NCBI GenBank assembly: GCA_963457665.1
Contig: OY735206.1
Location: forward strand, 26,983,710 to 27,047,709
DNA length: 64,000 bases
Source: Thysanoteuthis rhombus
Taxonomy: Eukaryota > Mollusca > Cephalopoda > Oegopsida > Thysanoteuthidae
Reading direction: 5' to 3'
Shown here: positions 1-12,894 of the stretch, one piece after another
How positions within the stretch are numbered: position 1 is the first letter of the stretch
Layout: each line of letters starts with the position of its first letter
Notes under the pieces: generated by a model
Databases searched by the model: none
What the model saw: the letters and a program-made list of their open reading frames with translations, nothing else
What the model was told of the DNA's origin: nothing
Position numbers and translations under genes: made by a program

Positions 1-650
1 CAATTTTATTAAAAGGTGTGAACCGCCATTTTTAGTGGTATGTTGGTCATTTGGGGTGCTATTTTGGCCGTCTTTCATCTTTTTCTATTATGACATGATT
101 AGCAGCTGATGAAGAAGATCAGAATATTTCTTGTGATTGTTTCACTCCTTTTGATGAGGTCACACCTTTAAATGGCGTTTCATCTCATCCCCCAATGCTC
201 CCTATTTCTGTTTTTCGACGTAAAATGAGCTGACAGACCGACCAAATAGTGTATAATAGAGATGGCTGGACACACCAGGAAAGAATTTACCGTAAAGTCA
301 GAAGAAGATTACATTAATCAGTAGATATTCCCATTGTTTCGAAATCCAACTTTTCATATGAATATAAATCTTAATCAACTAAAAGTGAACAAACGTTCAA
401 ACTGGAAACTATGATTCTCTCAGTTGAGTTGCTATTGACGAATCAATTTAAGTTCTTATGGGACAGGGGCAACAAGTGTTGAAAGTATCTGATATTTGCT
501 AAAAAGTTAATTTTAACATACTTTGACGGATTTAAATCTGACAGAATTTGGGCCAAAGATTTCAGGTTGTAACTTTTCAAGGTTCAATTTATTCTTCATT
601 ACCTACAGTAATATCTAATATATGAATTTGTAACTGAAACTGATGCTGTG

Positions 651-653
<3 letters not shown>
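1..653. other. Non-coding AT-rich stretch
   Basis: I see no sustained reading frame, RNA gene or recognisable transposon here. It is ordinary AT-rich sequence that runs into the compound microsatellite at 654. Confidence 0.6.
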
Positions 654-710
<57 letters not shown>

Positions 711-723
711 GTGTGTGTGTGTG

Positions 724-797
<74 letters not shown>
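654..797. repeat. Compound (AT)n-(GT)n-(AT)n microsatellite
   Basis: Two long AT runs flank a short GT run, all read directly. The AT parts are self-complementary and could extrude as cruciforms. Length is probably polymorphic and hard to assemble. Confidence 0.95.
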
Positions 798-799
<2 letters not shown>

Positions 800-1825
800 C
801 TACTTCAAATTATAGTTTAATGAATAATAATTGATGACATTTTAATAATTCATTTGAGTATTAATAGATTGCCGACTTGATCGGATGAATCTGGTTTACT
901 CTTGATATTTCTGAAAATATATTTAAGTATTCTGTGTTGTATATAAAATTTACATGAATCAGCTATTTTCAGCAAAATGATATTCATATTTACTAAAAAT
1001 GGACCGTATGGACCATATTTCCATTTAATACAGTCAATTTTGAAGCTGTATAAGCACGTGGAAATGTTGTGTTTTTTTGTTTTTTCAATTTATCAGATTC
1101 CTTTTTGCCCTCATTGTATTTTTGTTGTTTTCCTCCAAACTTTAAATTCATAAGACGTTTCTCCTCAATCATCATCTTGCATTTGAATATGTCTGGCCTC
1201 AAATACAGTCATAATATAATTTGAGTAATGAGAATACGCAACAAACAAAGGAATCTGATTTTGTTCAGACGTCTGCTAAGAATGCTTTTTTTTTCTATTT
1301 TTGAAGACACGCTCCAGACAGAAGAACGTTGTTTTTTATTTACCAATGAATTGAACAAAGATCGTTAGATTTCATCAAGTTCTCAATTACATTGAATTAC
1401 AGAGGAAAATTATTACATCGATATTGGCATGAGAGAGTTAAGCTATAAGAATTGACTTTAAAAGTTGGTCTTGGCTGCTTTATCTAAGGGGAGGGTAAGG
1501 AGTAACTTAATAAAAACTTTCAAAATAATAAATGGTTTCATGATTATTGAAGTCTAGCGGTTAGAAAACAAAAAATGGACAGAAAATTCTCAAGCCAGGT
1601 CAATAGTCAGAAAACAAAGTCCCGAGGGCAAATTCGGAATTTCTGGAAATTTAGTAATTAAGGTAAAAAAACAAGTAAATAAATAATAATTTAAATAAAA
1701 ACAAGACAAATTTAGATCATCTGGAATAGATTTTAACATCAATATGCATTGCAAATTGACCCCCATCCGTTAGTAGCCTGTTTAGGGTGGGATATTAAAA
1801 CAGTAAAGCCTTTTATCAGATATAA
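798..1825. other. Non-coding stretch, nothing recognised
   Basis: Short spurious frames only. No RNA gene, no clear transposon and no splice-flanked exon was found. Confidence 0.55.
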
Positions 1826-2240
1826 TCATCATGATAACTCGTTCATCGTCCGTTGTTGGACATACACCTGCCCAAGGATTCACCAAATCTCTTTATCCTG
1901 TGCATTGAGGAGCCAATAACCTCTAAACTTATCCATTTTTTCTTGCTATCTCATATTTTGCCAGCTTCGGTTCTGCATTTGATCTCTGGGGATCCATGTT
2001 TTGAGTCCCGATATCTATTGAGTGCTTGTCATTCTTGCATCATGACCAGCCGTTTGCAATTTGTGTGTCCTAAAATTTTCAACGTGTCGCACACTTGTCT
2101 TCCCCTTCGTATACTGTGCTGTCTTGTGGTCTCTCCTAGTGATGCTGAACATGATCTTACTACGTGCACATTGGTTAGTTTTCAGTTTGAGGGTAGGTAT
2201 CTTAGGTTCCACGTTTCAGCTCCATAGATATTATACGGAA
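1826..2240 (-). mobile_element. RTE-like non-LTR retrotransposon, 3' end remnant
   Basis: Read on the minus strand, the translation around 2212-2015 is the C-terminal tail of the endonuclease/reverse-transcriptase polyprotein of RTE-type LINEs. It has the Arg-Asp-His-Lys-Thr-Ala-Gln-Tyr core, then a Gly-Lys-Thr block and an Ala-Gly-His/Ala-Arg-Met block. The 3' sequence at about 1826-1850 carries ATGATGA-type repeats, the usual simple tail of this family here. The piece is 5'-truncated, well downstream of the RT catalytic region, and has stop codons and frame changes, so it is dead. Family assignment rests on remembered sequence style and on similarity to the better copy at 53600-54620. Confidence 0.8.
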
Positions 2241-3149
2241 TTTTAAGTTTTCTTGCTCAATTAATGATTTGATATACGCATAGCCAGCGAGCAAGACCAA
2301 TTCAAAAACTGGAAAAAAAAGTATTTTGACATGGAATTTTTTGATTGTTTTTTTTTCTTGCATTTTTGAGAACTAATGACGAGAATTTGATGAAGAACAA
2401 AATAGTCTGTCAATAAATTTCAACGAAACTTGATGGCCTACAAAAAAGTGATTAAATTTTGGAAGAAGATTAGTACTGACTCACCACCCTTGAATCCTAG
2501 CTATAAATAACAACACACAATATCTGCAAAGGTCTCAATAAACCCTATTAATATTTTGTCAAAGGATTGGCCATTGACTGAAGAAGGCTTGATTAGATTT
2601 ACGGACAGATCCGGGATGCCTTTTTTTTTAATAATTATTTTGGCTGCATCTAACTTACTTTGATTTATTTTATAGTGACAATGTGATCAACAGAATTAAA
2701 CTATCTCTGGGTGCTTTTTTTTTGTTTGTTTTTCGCTTTGTGTGCTCTTCTTTTGATGTCAATAATGGATCGTTCAGGGAAAAGCATTTCATCTGCCTTT
2801 ATCCGTTGTTATTACGTGGCATTAGTAAAAACCCTTCTCTCAACTGTTCATTCAAGTGAGGGGTGCCACAACATGTATTTAATTATCACACTATAAAAGG
2901 GCTTCAATATGGAAGCAGCCAAACCAAAATTTCACACCTATACTCTATCAAAGTAGAGTAATGTTTTTAACAAATTATTCTCTGAGCCTACCCACCCAAT
3001 ATATCTTTTGGGAGGATTGGATTTACAATGAATTTTTATGGACACAAATTTTTTGTGGACTCATATTTTGAGAACGTTCTTCAAGGGACGTGATGGGATG
3101 TTAAAAAGAATATTAGATTAGTTCTAGCTTAAATCGATTTTCGAAATTA
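2241..3149. other. Non-coding stretch, nothing recognised
   Basis: AT-rich sequence with homopolymer T runs. A 61-codon frame at 2711-2896 has no splice or motif support. Confidence 0.5.
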
Positions 3150-3484
3150 AAAATCGACAACACGTTCAGCGCACAGGAGTGAAAGATACCATGGAATCAA
3201 ATCGAGAACTCAAATTGCATGAGAATTTTGAACGACCGATGAACATCACAACTCACGACATGGATATCCAAAGATTATGTGCCAAACTGTGGCCGGTAAA
3301 ATATCAAATGACGTGACTAACTACACAAATTCAGAGTGTATTGGCTCTGCAATGCCCACGATAGAGAGGTATGACGAATGTTCGGGAAAATCTCTGATTG
3401 TCGACAAAGATATCCGACTAGCAACGATAAAAGGCAGATGATCACGATGATAATGCTGCTGCTGCTGATGATGATGATGATGTT
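3150..3484 (+). mobile_element. RTE-like LINE, extreme 3' remnant with trinucleotide tail
   Basis: The sequence from about 3150 matches the 3' end of the RTE-like family: a decayed C-terminal tail, then the conserved non-coding 3' part with ACTCACGACATGG and CCCACGATAGAGAGG. It ends in CTG/GAT trinucleotide repeats at about 3450-3484. The same 3' part occurs at 9130-9310, 13820-14030 and 56440-56600. No coding capacity remains. Confidence 0.78.
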
Positions 3485-4734
3485 TTTTAGAGGCCTTTTA
3501 ATCTCTTAACCGTATTGAATCATTTTTTAAATAAATTGTGTTCCTGTTCAGCCAAGACAATTGCAATATTTCAAAGTTACGATCATATTCAGTCTTTTGA
3601 ATATTGTTCCTATAAGTGAACAATACGCAGGAATTCATTTCGCTATATAAACTGTACAAGAAACTGTAGATCAAAAAGTTCTCATACATTGTTCCCCCTA
3701 CTATCATCTTTTTTTTATACATTTCCCATTTTTCTCCTGCACCAATTAATTTCTTAGTTATACATTATCCTTTTTTCATCTCCATACAAAAATATTTACA
3801 GACATTTAGTTCTATTTTAAAAAAATTCACGAGTTGATTAAAGGTCTAAAGAGCAAGTGATTGAATTTTGGTCTTATGTACGGAGAAAATTATGCAAAAT
3901 TATATAGATAGAGAGGTAAACATAGATATTGGGTGCCCGAAAATATATATAATTGGGAAACTCTTTTTTCCATTTTGCTTGTTTGTTTGATTTTCCGAAT
4001 GTAACTAAAATTGATTTAGCTTTTTTTGGTATGCAATGAAAGTGAGCATTTATATTAAAAACTAGCATGTTTCAATTTATAACATTTGTGTATAAATTTT
4101 AATATTATAAACTTGCATACACGAACAGTTAAAATACACGTTATGGGTAAAATAGGTCGGATGGGCTACTGGAAGGTCATTAGTAAAGAGGAGCAATAAC
4201 AGAAGGTATCCATTCTGTTTACTCTATAGCTACGAAACCCAACATAAACGGGTATTTCAGATAGTCAAATTACATTACAAGGATATTTTAATGCTGATAA
4301 TAAGGGAATAACATAGACATGTCCCGTTGCATTCAGCTACATCAGTTGGAATGGTTAACTGTAAGTTCATCTTGTCTTTCCATCAGGAGAATTTAGTTGG
4401 TCGCCTGGGGAGCAAAGGCCCGAAAGGCAACTCCAAACTGGAAAAAATAGTTGTCGGAACAAATCCAGGTAGGCAAATTTTAGTGTTGCTACGGCACATG
4501 AAACTCTTGTGGCAAATTTTAAGTCTTGCCAGCCCTATCTATAAGTGCATGAGATAATCTATAGTTATTAAGATAAATACATGTATTTTGTCTGTATTAC
4601 ATTTACGCTAACAAAGAGTCTGTTCTCAACTACTAATTAGTGAGCAAATCTCAAATCCATAAACGGTGACTCCAACCTCCATCGGGCGCCAAATTATAGA
4701 AACATATTTCTGATAATGCAAAACTGATCACTCT
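3485..4734. other. Non-coding stretch, nothing recognised
   Basis: Mostly AT-rich sequence. The 76-codon frame at 4327-4557 has no recognisable motif and is probably chance. Confidence 0.5.
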
Positions 4735-5330
4735 TGAATCGAGAAAAGGTCTGCTTTGCCATTTAATAGGAACCGTTACATGATCATTTTTTCTTTGGCA
4801 GTATGTTGTGTTGGGGATGATCAATTAAAAAGATTGCGCATAGAAGTGATTAATGAATAAGCTACTTCTCTACTACTTTTTCTGGAGCAGTGATAATTTT
4901 TTTTTTTGAGTCCGAGCATTCAAGAAAATGGTGTGAATGCTGCCAGACAGAAATTAAAAGATTCGTTTTCCATGAACTGACATTATTCATTGAAGCTTCA
5001 ATTAAAATCTTATTTAGAGGGAGAATTTTTTTTTTTTTTTCGAAAAATCAAATGAAAAAACCTTTTATTTTCATGTAAACATAATTAGGATTAAATTTTT
5101 CCAGCTCCATTGATGTGGACTGTACGTGTGATACACGCGTACACACATCGACAGCTTGTCCAACTTGACAACTGGAGAGATCTATGTTGGGATATATGGA
5201 TGATGGTGTCTATAACTAGCATGCAAGTCGGAGCGCTCCAGTCCAAGTCAAAGATTCTAACTTCACTGGCAGTCACAGGCAGCTCGAAAGTTCCTTTTTC
5301 GTTTGCTGCAATCCTCTTCGAATGAAAATT
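4735..5330 (+). repeat. Dispersed repeat family A/B, copy 1 (plus orientation)
   Basis: Module A (about 4765-4840) contains GTTACATGATCA and TGTGTTGGGGATGATCAATT. Related copies lie at 10505, 16200-16380, 16770, 21785, 24655-25125, 25560-25740, 48725 and 61770. Module B (about 5120-5200) is a weak match to the GATACACGCGTAC ... GAAGAAACCTATGTT segment at 49020-49090. No protein is encoded. It is probably a non-autonomous transposon (SINE or MITE), but the ends are not defined by eye. Confidence 0.6.
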
Positions 5331-6390
5331 GTGCAACTCCATTCCAGATCCTTAGAACCTAATCCCACAATTCGAGGAATATTGGGTGCACCGGGAAATT
5401 TATTGTAATGGAGAGTTTTCAACACCGTTCGCTCATATCGGGAACCTGAGCTAATCTTTCTTTTCCTCACAAGAAAATTCCTGGTTGTCACAAATAGAAA
5501 AGGACAATCAACTCTATTAACAATTATTAGCGAAAAAAGGCATATAATTTCTCTCCATGCCCATGAATAAAAACGTTATAAAACTAAGGGCCTACATTTC
5601 CTGGAGTGCACCACTGGCAGCGTAGTCTGAACCAACATGAAAGAAAGTACGAATGATCTAAAAGTTTTTTTTACAACATTCAGAAGGGAAATAATTGGAT
5701 ACTTTGAATCTACCAGTGAAAGGGGAGTCGGTTTTACACCATAGTTACATTGTAAATAAACCCACTTTAAAACCTGAAAAATAACTCCTTTCAAAAATTG
5801 TATGTAAGCACAATACACACTATTGAGACACACCAATTAGTTGAAAAACTATTGAGAAGCGTTGCAAAAAAAAAAAACGCGATAAGAATCAACGAATGAA
5901 TAAATATACATGAAAGGGCGAGAATAGTGTGCTTTTGAATACACAATCGCACTTATACTACGTAGAAAAAGCAATGTTTCTGGAAGGAGAACTGCTCTCT
6001 GTTCTTGTTGCTCACTTTCAGCAGAAGTCCACTCGGATTCTGAAATGGTTAGCACGTTTACTTCACACGCAAAGAGATTTGGATACGAATCTCGTGGGTG
6101 AGCGAATGGTGTCGGGGTAATCTACAGCAGCTAATTGAGTACATTCTATAATGTGTAATCAGGTTGGAGACATCTCTTTGCTCAGCTTACATTCTGCCAA
6201 GTATGATGTCCTAAAATTGTGTAACAAAGTCCTAGTTCACGACTAGAATTGACACTTGCTCCAACCACAACGGTTGAAGAATGCAATATAAACGGGAACT
6301 TCATTCCAGGCCTCTTTGGGGTTGTCTGCTAAGATAGGTGACACTTTACTTTACCGTTCATTTCCATGCACGAACACATATGTACAATCA

Positions 6391-6391
<1 letters not shown>
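5331..6391. other. Non-coding stretch, nothing recognised
   Basis: Several overlapping short frames on both strands without motifs or splice context. No mobile-element signature was seen. Confidence 0.5.

Positions 6392-6456
<65 letters not shown>
6392..6456. repeat. (CT)n(AT)n microsatellite
   Basis: A run of CT dinucleotides passes directly into AT dinucleotides. Apparent proteins of Leu-Ser and Ile-Tyr repeats across it are artefacts. Confidence 0.95.
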
Positions 6457-6460
<4 letters not shown>

Positions 6461-8044
6461 ATGTGCGTTGGAGATGTATGTTTCTGAGAGCGTCCATGAT
6501 GGTTATCAGACGAAGTCCATATCAATATTTGGTCTGTTGAGTGGGTTGTTTGAGCATGCAAGTAGCTTCTTTCAGACGTCCTATTTGCCAATTTTTACCC
6601 GATTCCGTAGGGGGTCTATGTGCGCTGTTCTCCACCAGGAACTGGACAGCCATAAATAGCCTGTCTAAATCGCACACCATGATTTGATTACTAATTTCAA
6701 CTCGATCCATACTTTTTCTCCTGACACTTGCGTATTCTTCTTTGCCTTCCTCTCTCATATTTCATGTATCATATTTATCCCTCTCTGGTCGTATGGGTCG
6801 AGAAAGTTCTCTCTCATTTAATGTCCTTCATCAGCGTTCTTTTTCAGCGGGAATTTTGAGATACTGTCTCATCTAATATCCTAAAACTATCTGATATTCT
6901 CAGTATTCTTCTGACAAATCACAAGTGTCTCAAGATTTCTGGTGTTATGCACCGAAATTATGTTCCGTGGTTAAACTTTCAAAAAATATTCTAATTTGTT
7001 ACCCATGATTTAATTAGTTAATCTCGATATAAATCTGATATATAATCATGAATTTACTTAAGATCATACTAATGAATCAAAATTGTAATTTTCTGGAACA
7101 ATGTAATTTTTTCAAGTCAACAGAAAGACATTTTTTTCCATCGTCTCATCTTCGACTGCATACAACGAGAGCTTTGAATGGCATATAAACCTGTTGGCTT
7201 GGCTCGCTAATCTGTCCGTTCGACAATCTTCTAGGACGAAAACAATAAATACGTAAAAGTTTCGGTATTTATTTAATTGACTTTTGCTTTGCTCATTTGG
7301 TTAATCATACTCCAAGTTTATTTCATTCTTTCACATTGTCAATATATATTTTTCCGGCTTTCTTTTTCAGGGATTTCCAGGAAAACAGCTTTGTAATCAA
7401 GGACATATTATTTCGCACATTCGGATGACATGATCCGATGATTCAAGTTTTCTCCAAGTTGATGTTCTCAGTAATAATCTTTGCTTTGCTAGGGATTTAT
7501 AATTCAGTAGTAATTGTTACTTCTGCTGCTTATAAGTTCCCGTGGCGTTTTTGGGTGTTACACTGATCTTGAGACAAGAACTACAAATGTAAGGTTTCGG
7601 TGCCTTCTAGAAGTTGTGTATCTGATTGGTATCTCGTCCGCAATAGTTTATCATTAAATTTGATTTCATTGCGGCAAGCATCATTTGGGTAAATTCTTCT
7701 GTCTTGAGGTTTATTCTAGACGTGAGTCCTGTCAAAAACAGGAGCCTAATGATAACTAATTTCTATTTCCGAATTCGTCTTTTCAATCAGGAATAATCAA
7801 TATTCTCCCTGTCTACTCTTTTCACCTCAAGAACCACGGACAATGATTTAAACATCTCGTCAAACACAATTTAGACGAGAAAAGGACAGCTAGCTAGTTA
7901 GTGCCCTTAGGCTTGCAATGAAATCAGATGTCCCTACCTGAGCATCTCTTTTCACGACAAGTTTCCTTTGTCTCAGTTTGTGATATAAGATGTGCGCTGT
8001 TTTTAACATTGAGAAGCTGATAGGATCATTATTATTCAATTTGT
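6457..8044. other. Non-coding stretch, nothing recognised
   Basis: No supported gene. An acceptor-like pyrimidine tract ends near 7374 (CTTTCTTTTTCAG), but the frame after it closes quickly. A short inverted repeat (GTCCTGTCAAAAACAGGAGCC) lies near 7726. Confidence 0.5.
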
Positions 8045-9320
8045 GGAGCCCCGGAAGAATGAACACTGCGATGATAATACTGTTACTAATGGAAAAAAGG
8101 AACCTGGAAGACTTCAATAAGAGACTGAAAGTCATTAACTGCATTTACAAAATAACAGAAGATATCACCAACCAAATTTTCAAGAGCCTCGATTAAATCC
8201 AACCACGGGAGCAAGCTAGCTCTAGAAGAAATTACTCCACCATAGAAGATTTTCATTCGATGAATCAACTGAAAGAAAAAAGCAACAGAATACATAATGC
8301 AACTTGTCGTAGCATTTGTAGACTTCAAGAAAGCTTTCAACTCTTGAAATTCCAGAAGTCATATGAAGCTATAATTCTACAAGATGTCGATCTACTATAA
8401 GTCAGAGTACTGCAACATATATTCAGTTGCAGCAGGGTACATAAGGACTCAGAGCCTTTCCAGCTCCAAAAGAGGATAAGACAAGGTGATACCAGTTCAC
8501 TTTAACTCTTTACTGCCCACCTCGAGATTATCTCCGAAAATTAGACAGGGTAAATAAAGGAAACAGAATAGACAGTGAATAGCCAAGCAACCTCAGATTT
8601 AAAGACCTTTCCGTAGAGAGCCTATGCAATATCCAACAAATGCAAGATAAACTGAATGAAGAAAGCAAGAAATTTGGCTTTCGCATGAACTTCCACTAAA
8701 GAAAAAAGTCATGTGTAATAATTACATCTGAAATAAACACATTGGGGTCAAAATCGAAAACTCAGAACTTGAGAAAGGAAACAATATATCTACTTAAGGA
8801 AGCGCATATCCAAAAGGAGAAAAATCATACAAAGAATCACTGTAAGATGGCAAGCCTTCGGCAGAGCAAGCTCAACCTTCAAGAACAAGAAATTCATACA
8901 GTCCTGAAAAGAAGAGTCATCTACGAAGCTATAGCATGGAACTCAACCAACACATTGACTCTCAAACCGAGAACGATGCAACGCACACATGAAAAAAATC
9001 ATGCTCAACTTCAGGTGGAGAAATCCCAAGACAGCACGGTACATTAGAGAAAAACAAGTATCTGTGACATCATAGAATCCATTGGAGAATCTGAATGGCA
9101 ATGGGCTGATTATGTTGAAAAAAATTGCAAACAACCGATGATCATCACCACTCAAAACATGGATCTCCAGGGATCACATGCAAAACTGAAGCCGGTTCAG
9201 AAACAAGTTCAGAAAGTATTAGTTCCGCAACGCCCACGATGGAGAGATATGGCAAATCCTTGGGAAGTTTCATGTCTAATGACGGACTATGATAGACTGA
9301 TTGTGATGATGATGAAGCGG
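8045..9320 (+). mobile_element. RTE-like LINE remnant, RT palm through 3' tail (degenerate)
   Basis: Translating the plus strand piecewise gives decayed reverse-transcriptase blocks in the right order. They are an early block with 'VINCIYKITEDITNQIF' (about 8125-8195), 'STIEDFHSMNQL' and the Phe-Lys-Lys-Ala-Phe-like palm block (8240-8345), and a RIRQGDTSSL block corresponding to the RT motif around Arg-Gln-Gly-Asp (about 8470-8500). The C-terminal tail (8845-9130) and the conserved 3' non-coding part follow, ending in a short GATGATGATG tail near 9303-9313. Stop codons and frameshifts are frequent, so the copy cannot make a functional polymerase. The upstream endonuclease domain is missing, as expected from 5' truncation during target-primed insertion. 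Confidence 0.85.
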
Positions 9321-9640
9321 CGGTGTGGAACTTGACAATGTGTGATCCAGGGAGTCATTTCATTGCCAACCCAAATTTGGTCACGTATTGATACGGACTA
9401 GCAAGTAATCGGTTCTCAGCCGTTCCATTAAATTTAATATAACTAATGGATGATGTCCTTTGTTTTTTTTTTCTTCACTTTCACACTACGCAGCCCGTGG
9501 ATCGGCGAAAACAACAAATCAGACTCTTTGTTCGAAGTTTTCAGATTTAATTAAATCTGATCGATTTCAGTCTCTTTTCATCTAGTTGTCTTGGAAGATA
9601 AATCAGGTTTAATTTTCCTAAAGTTGGATTTACTCACACA
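9321..9640. other. Short non-coding spacer
   Basis: Nothing recognised between the LINE tail and the CA-rich block. Confidence 0.5.
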
Positions 9641-10180
9641 CATGTGCACACACACACACACACACACACACACCAATAGATACTTATGTGTTAACATACA
9701 CACACATATGCACACATGTATACACATACACCTACGTATACACACATATGAACACACATTCATACACATGCAGACACGCATGCATACACATATACACACA
9801 TTCATACACGTTCACGCATGCACACATACATACACACACACACACACCAATAGATACTTATGTGTTAACATACACACACATATGCACACATGTATACACA
9901 TACACCTACGTATACACACATATGAACACACATTCATATACATGCAGACACGCATGCATACACATATACACACATTCATACACATTCATGCACGCACACA
10001 TACATACATATACATACCCACATATGCATATACATACACACACGCATGCACACACACAGACACACAGACACACAAACACAGATACAAGCATACACATATA
10101 AGCACATACACATACGCGTATAAACACATAAAAACACAAGTGCACAGGCACACACACACACACACATGCACACACACATT
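9641..10180. repeat. CA-rich block containing a 174-bp tandem duplication
   Basis: An imperfect (CA)n region with interspersed TATG/CATACA words. The segment beginning CACCAATAGATACTTATGTG at 9671 recurs at 9845, a spacing of 174 bp, with almost the same sequence afterwards. So a complex unit, not only the dinucleotide, was duplicated. Because 174 is a multiple of three, a 222-codon His/Thr-rich frame stays open across both copies. I regard it as non-coding. Confidence 0.9.
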
Positions 10181-10504
10181 AAAGATAGGGTGCCTGAACC
10201 TTAACAAGTTCACCACCATTGCGTTTTTTCTTCTTTTAAGTTGGGTTGGTGGGTATTAAACAAAAGAACTTCAACATCAAGGAAAAACAGAATACAAAAA
10301 CAATCAAAGATATTTGTTTAAAAGTACTCTTCTCTTTAATTGATTAAGCGATTCTTGCGTAAATACCAAAGTACTTTTGATCGACTTTGTCATGAAGTTA
10401 CCAAAAGTGACGGACACGTGGAGGGTGTTCGAGGAAGTCACGACGGAGGTTAAAACGTTGTGATGGACAACAAATACACGAAAAGTGACTTGAAAGAATC
10501 AATG
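10181..10504. other. Short non-coding spacer
   Basis: Nothing recognised. Confidence 0.5.
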
Positions 10505-10715
10505 CGTCTGGTTACTCACTGAATTTAAAGCGTCATGTGACCAATGTCTTTTGGCCAAACTCTATGTTGGGGGTGATCAATTGAAAAATTGGATGAGGTG
10601 ATTATCAGATTAAAAAAAGGGATTTTTCTTGCTCTTTTGAAAGCACTAAAAAGTCCAGAATTAAAAAAATAAACGTGAATGCTTCCGGACACAAACTAAA
10701 GGACTAGTGTAAACT
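10505..10715 (+). repeat. Dispersed repeat family A/B, copy 2 (module A)
   Basis: Contains CATGTGACCAATGTCTTTTGG followed by the TGTTGGGGGTGATCAATTG core. An AT-rich part with GTGAATGCTTCCGGACACAAA follows, which corresponds to GTGAATGCTGCCAGACAGAAA in the copy at 4735. Module B was not found. Confidence 0.65.
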
Positions 10716-12894
10716 ATCTTACATTATTTTAACCCCCGCCAAAAAATTTTCAAAGACAAACAAACTTTTTCCTCTAGATATGACAGAGAGTAAATATTTA
10801 CATTTTTAGTTGTATCATGTGCGCAGGACACGTAGATAGATTGATAGCCAACAAGACCCGTGGATTTCATACTGGGGTCTGCTGACCATTGGGGGTCCGA
10901 GAGATAGTGCCGTATTCCATCGCTGTGTTCAGAAGCACTTTTGCAATGCAGAATGACGGTTGTCAATGCAGCTCTCATATATTTGGGTAATATACAAAAC
11001 AGGCAAAAAATACGGCAAATGAGTATCGGTTGTTGGTGAACATGAGGAGAGGCGATGAGCCCGGCTGTAAGTCGGAAAAGGTCTCTCATACAAAGCCAAC
11101 TTATCAAATAAATAAATACTTTGACTCAAGGACAAAATAATAATGAAAATAGAATATATACTTTTATCTGCATTGCGGACCCTATGTCCCGGCAGATTCA
11201 GTTGAATAGAAGCAAGAGTTGAAGTTGATCCGGCCGCAGACGGATGATCAATAATGATAATAATAATAATGATAATAATAATATTTAGATCTTCAGTAAC
11301 ATCTTTTTTACGTGACAAAATAAATAACTCGTACAAAACATCGAATTAGATTCCAATTACTTCTCTTTACGAATGTTATTTTTCCTACGATGAGAAAATT
11401 CATCGCTTTGAAGAATAAGTAACTTCGAGGAGACGATACAATGAAGAGAGTTGCGAAGATACGAAAAAAATGCTTGCTCTGATGAGGCTGATCGTTAAAT
11501 ACGACAGAATATCAATGATAAAAAAAACATTTTGGTGAAGATTGTATAATTTATCACTATTGAGTTTGGTTTTTTTTACGTTAGTAATTGGTGACTTTCA
11601 CTAGAAATCAGTGTTTGCAATTTTTCTCAAAATTTTTTTCCTCATACTTTGTATCTAAGTTGACTAAAAAATGATGTAAGAAAAAGTTTGGATAGATTCC
11701 AATTTGGATGATATGTCCAATTTACCCAGTCACATTTTTAATGTTTTTGGCACAATTTCAAGCATGGTCGCCAATTTAGATGTGATATTTTGAATTTTTC
11801 GATTGTGAAAGTCATTCTCAGATTCAAAAAAAGATCTCAATTGGCGACACTGGACTTTAAAACATTTTTCACCAAATACTGTCAACACTGAACAACAAAT
11901 TCGGAAAAAAAATACCCAAACTGGTAACTCCGATTACTAGTGCGTCGATTATCATTAGAAACAGTCAAAATCACCAACAGTTTAACACAAGTTCCTTCAG
12001 TTATGAGAAAGTCCCGCTTTCCTGGCTACGTTAATAGAGCTAGAAATGGAATTTTATGCATTTACCCCTTGTCATGCCTGGAAAAACTTCTTCCTTTCAA
12101 CTCTCTCCTCCAAAAAGATTTTAATGAGGATATTAATTTATACTGTCAGTAAGTATTCAAGAGCAATCACTTTGGTTTACTTTGAAAATTTACAACTTTT
12201 AGTGGGCACTCTCAAACAAGTGAGTACATGAGAAGAGACTTTTTTACTGATCACCCTTTCTCCAATGTGACATAAGTTTGATTCAAAATGGGGACCCTAC
12301 TGCGTACATGCAGGCGGTATAAAACAGCTCCCGTCCTTGCAATTTGTACCTCAGAAGTGTTGGTGCAAGTAGGGACCACTCCCCTTTTCGTACAATGGGG
12401 AAGTGCTATCTACAGAAGAGAACTGACCCCATGAGAATTACTAGAGCAGATTGTGCGCCTAGATTCCTCGACGACAAGCAATACCAAGCCTTAGAAATTC
12501 TCGGTGCCTCTGGCATCGCCTCCGGAATGTTAAAGACTTTTTTTTCAGATTTTAAATGAGCTGCCGTCTACAACATTAATTGTCCTCGATGCCTGACTCA
12601 CCGAAATGTTGATTATGTCTTCTTGCTTTAAGTATTTCATGTGAATTTTAGTGTTATTGGTTGCATTTAGGCGGCAGAAATTGCTATTCAGATGATTTTT
12701 GATTAAATGAATGTTCTAATTTTATCCATAGAAATAAAATAATATGTGTATTCAATTCAGAGTTATAAAAAAAGAAATATGTATTTCATTCATTGTAATA
12801 AAGGGAGTAATACTATTATTTCATTTATAATACGAATAATGACGTTTCTGTTTTAATTGATATCAGTAAATTAAGTAATATTTGAGATACTTCG
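10716..12894. other. Non-coding stretch with an (ATA)n patch and one GC-richer patch
   Basis: An (ATA)n-like microsatellite lies at about 11249-11282. Around 12300-12540 the sequence is less AT-rich and has a TATAAAA word at 12319-12325 ahead of a 71-codon frame. No motif or splice support was found. A weak module-A-like word (TGATCACCCTTTCTCCAATGTGAC) sits near 12248. Confidence 0.45.

Noticed and set aside
8742..9047. 101-codon plus-strand frame
   Set aside because: Lies inside a decayed RTE-like LINE and is part of its C-terminal tail, partly out of frame; not a separate gene.
9591..10259. 222-codon His/Thr/Tyr-rich frame
   Set aside because: Translation of a CA-rich microsatellite and its 174-bp duplication. 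The overlapping Cys/Val frames on the other strand are equally open.
10724..11336. Overlapping minus-strand frames of 127 and 135 codons
   Set aside because: The longer one contains a poly-Ile run from an (ATA)n microsatellite. Neither shows a known motif or splice support.
12319..12559. TATAAAA followed by a 71-codon frame in a GC-richer patch
   Set aside because: Chance TATA words are frequent here. The frame has no Kozak, domain or polyadenylation support.
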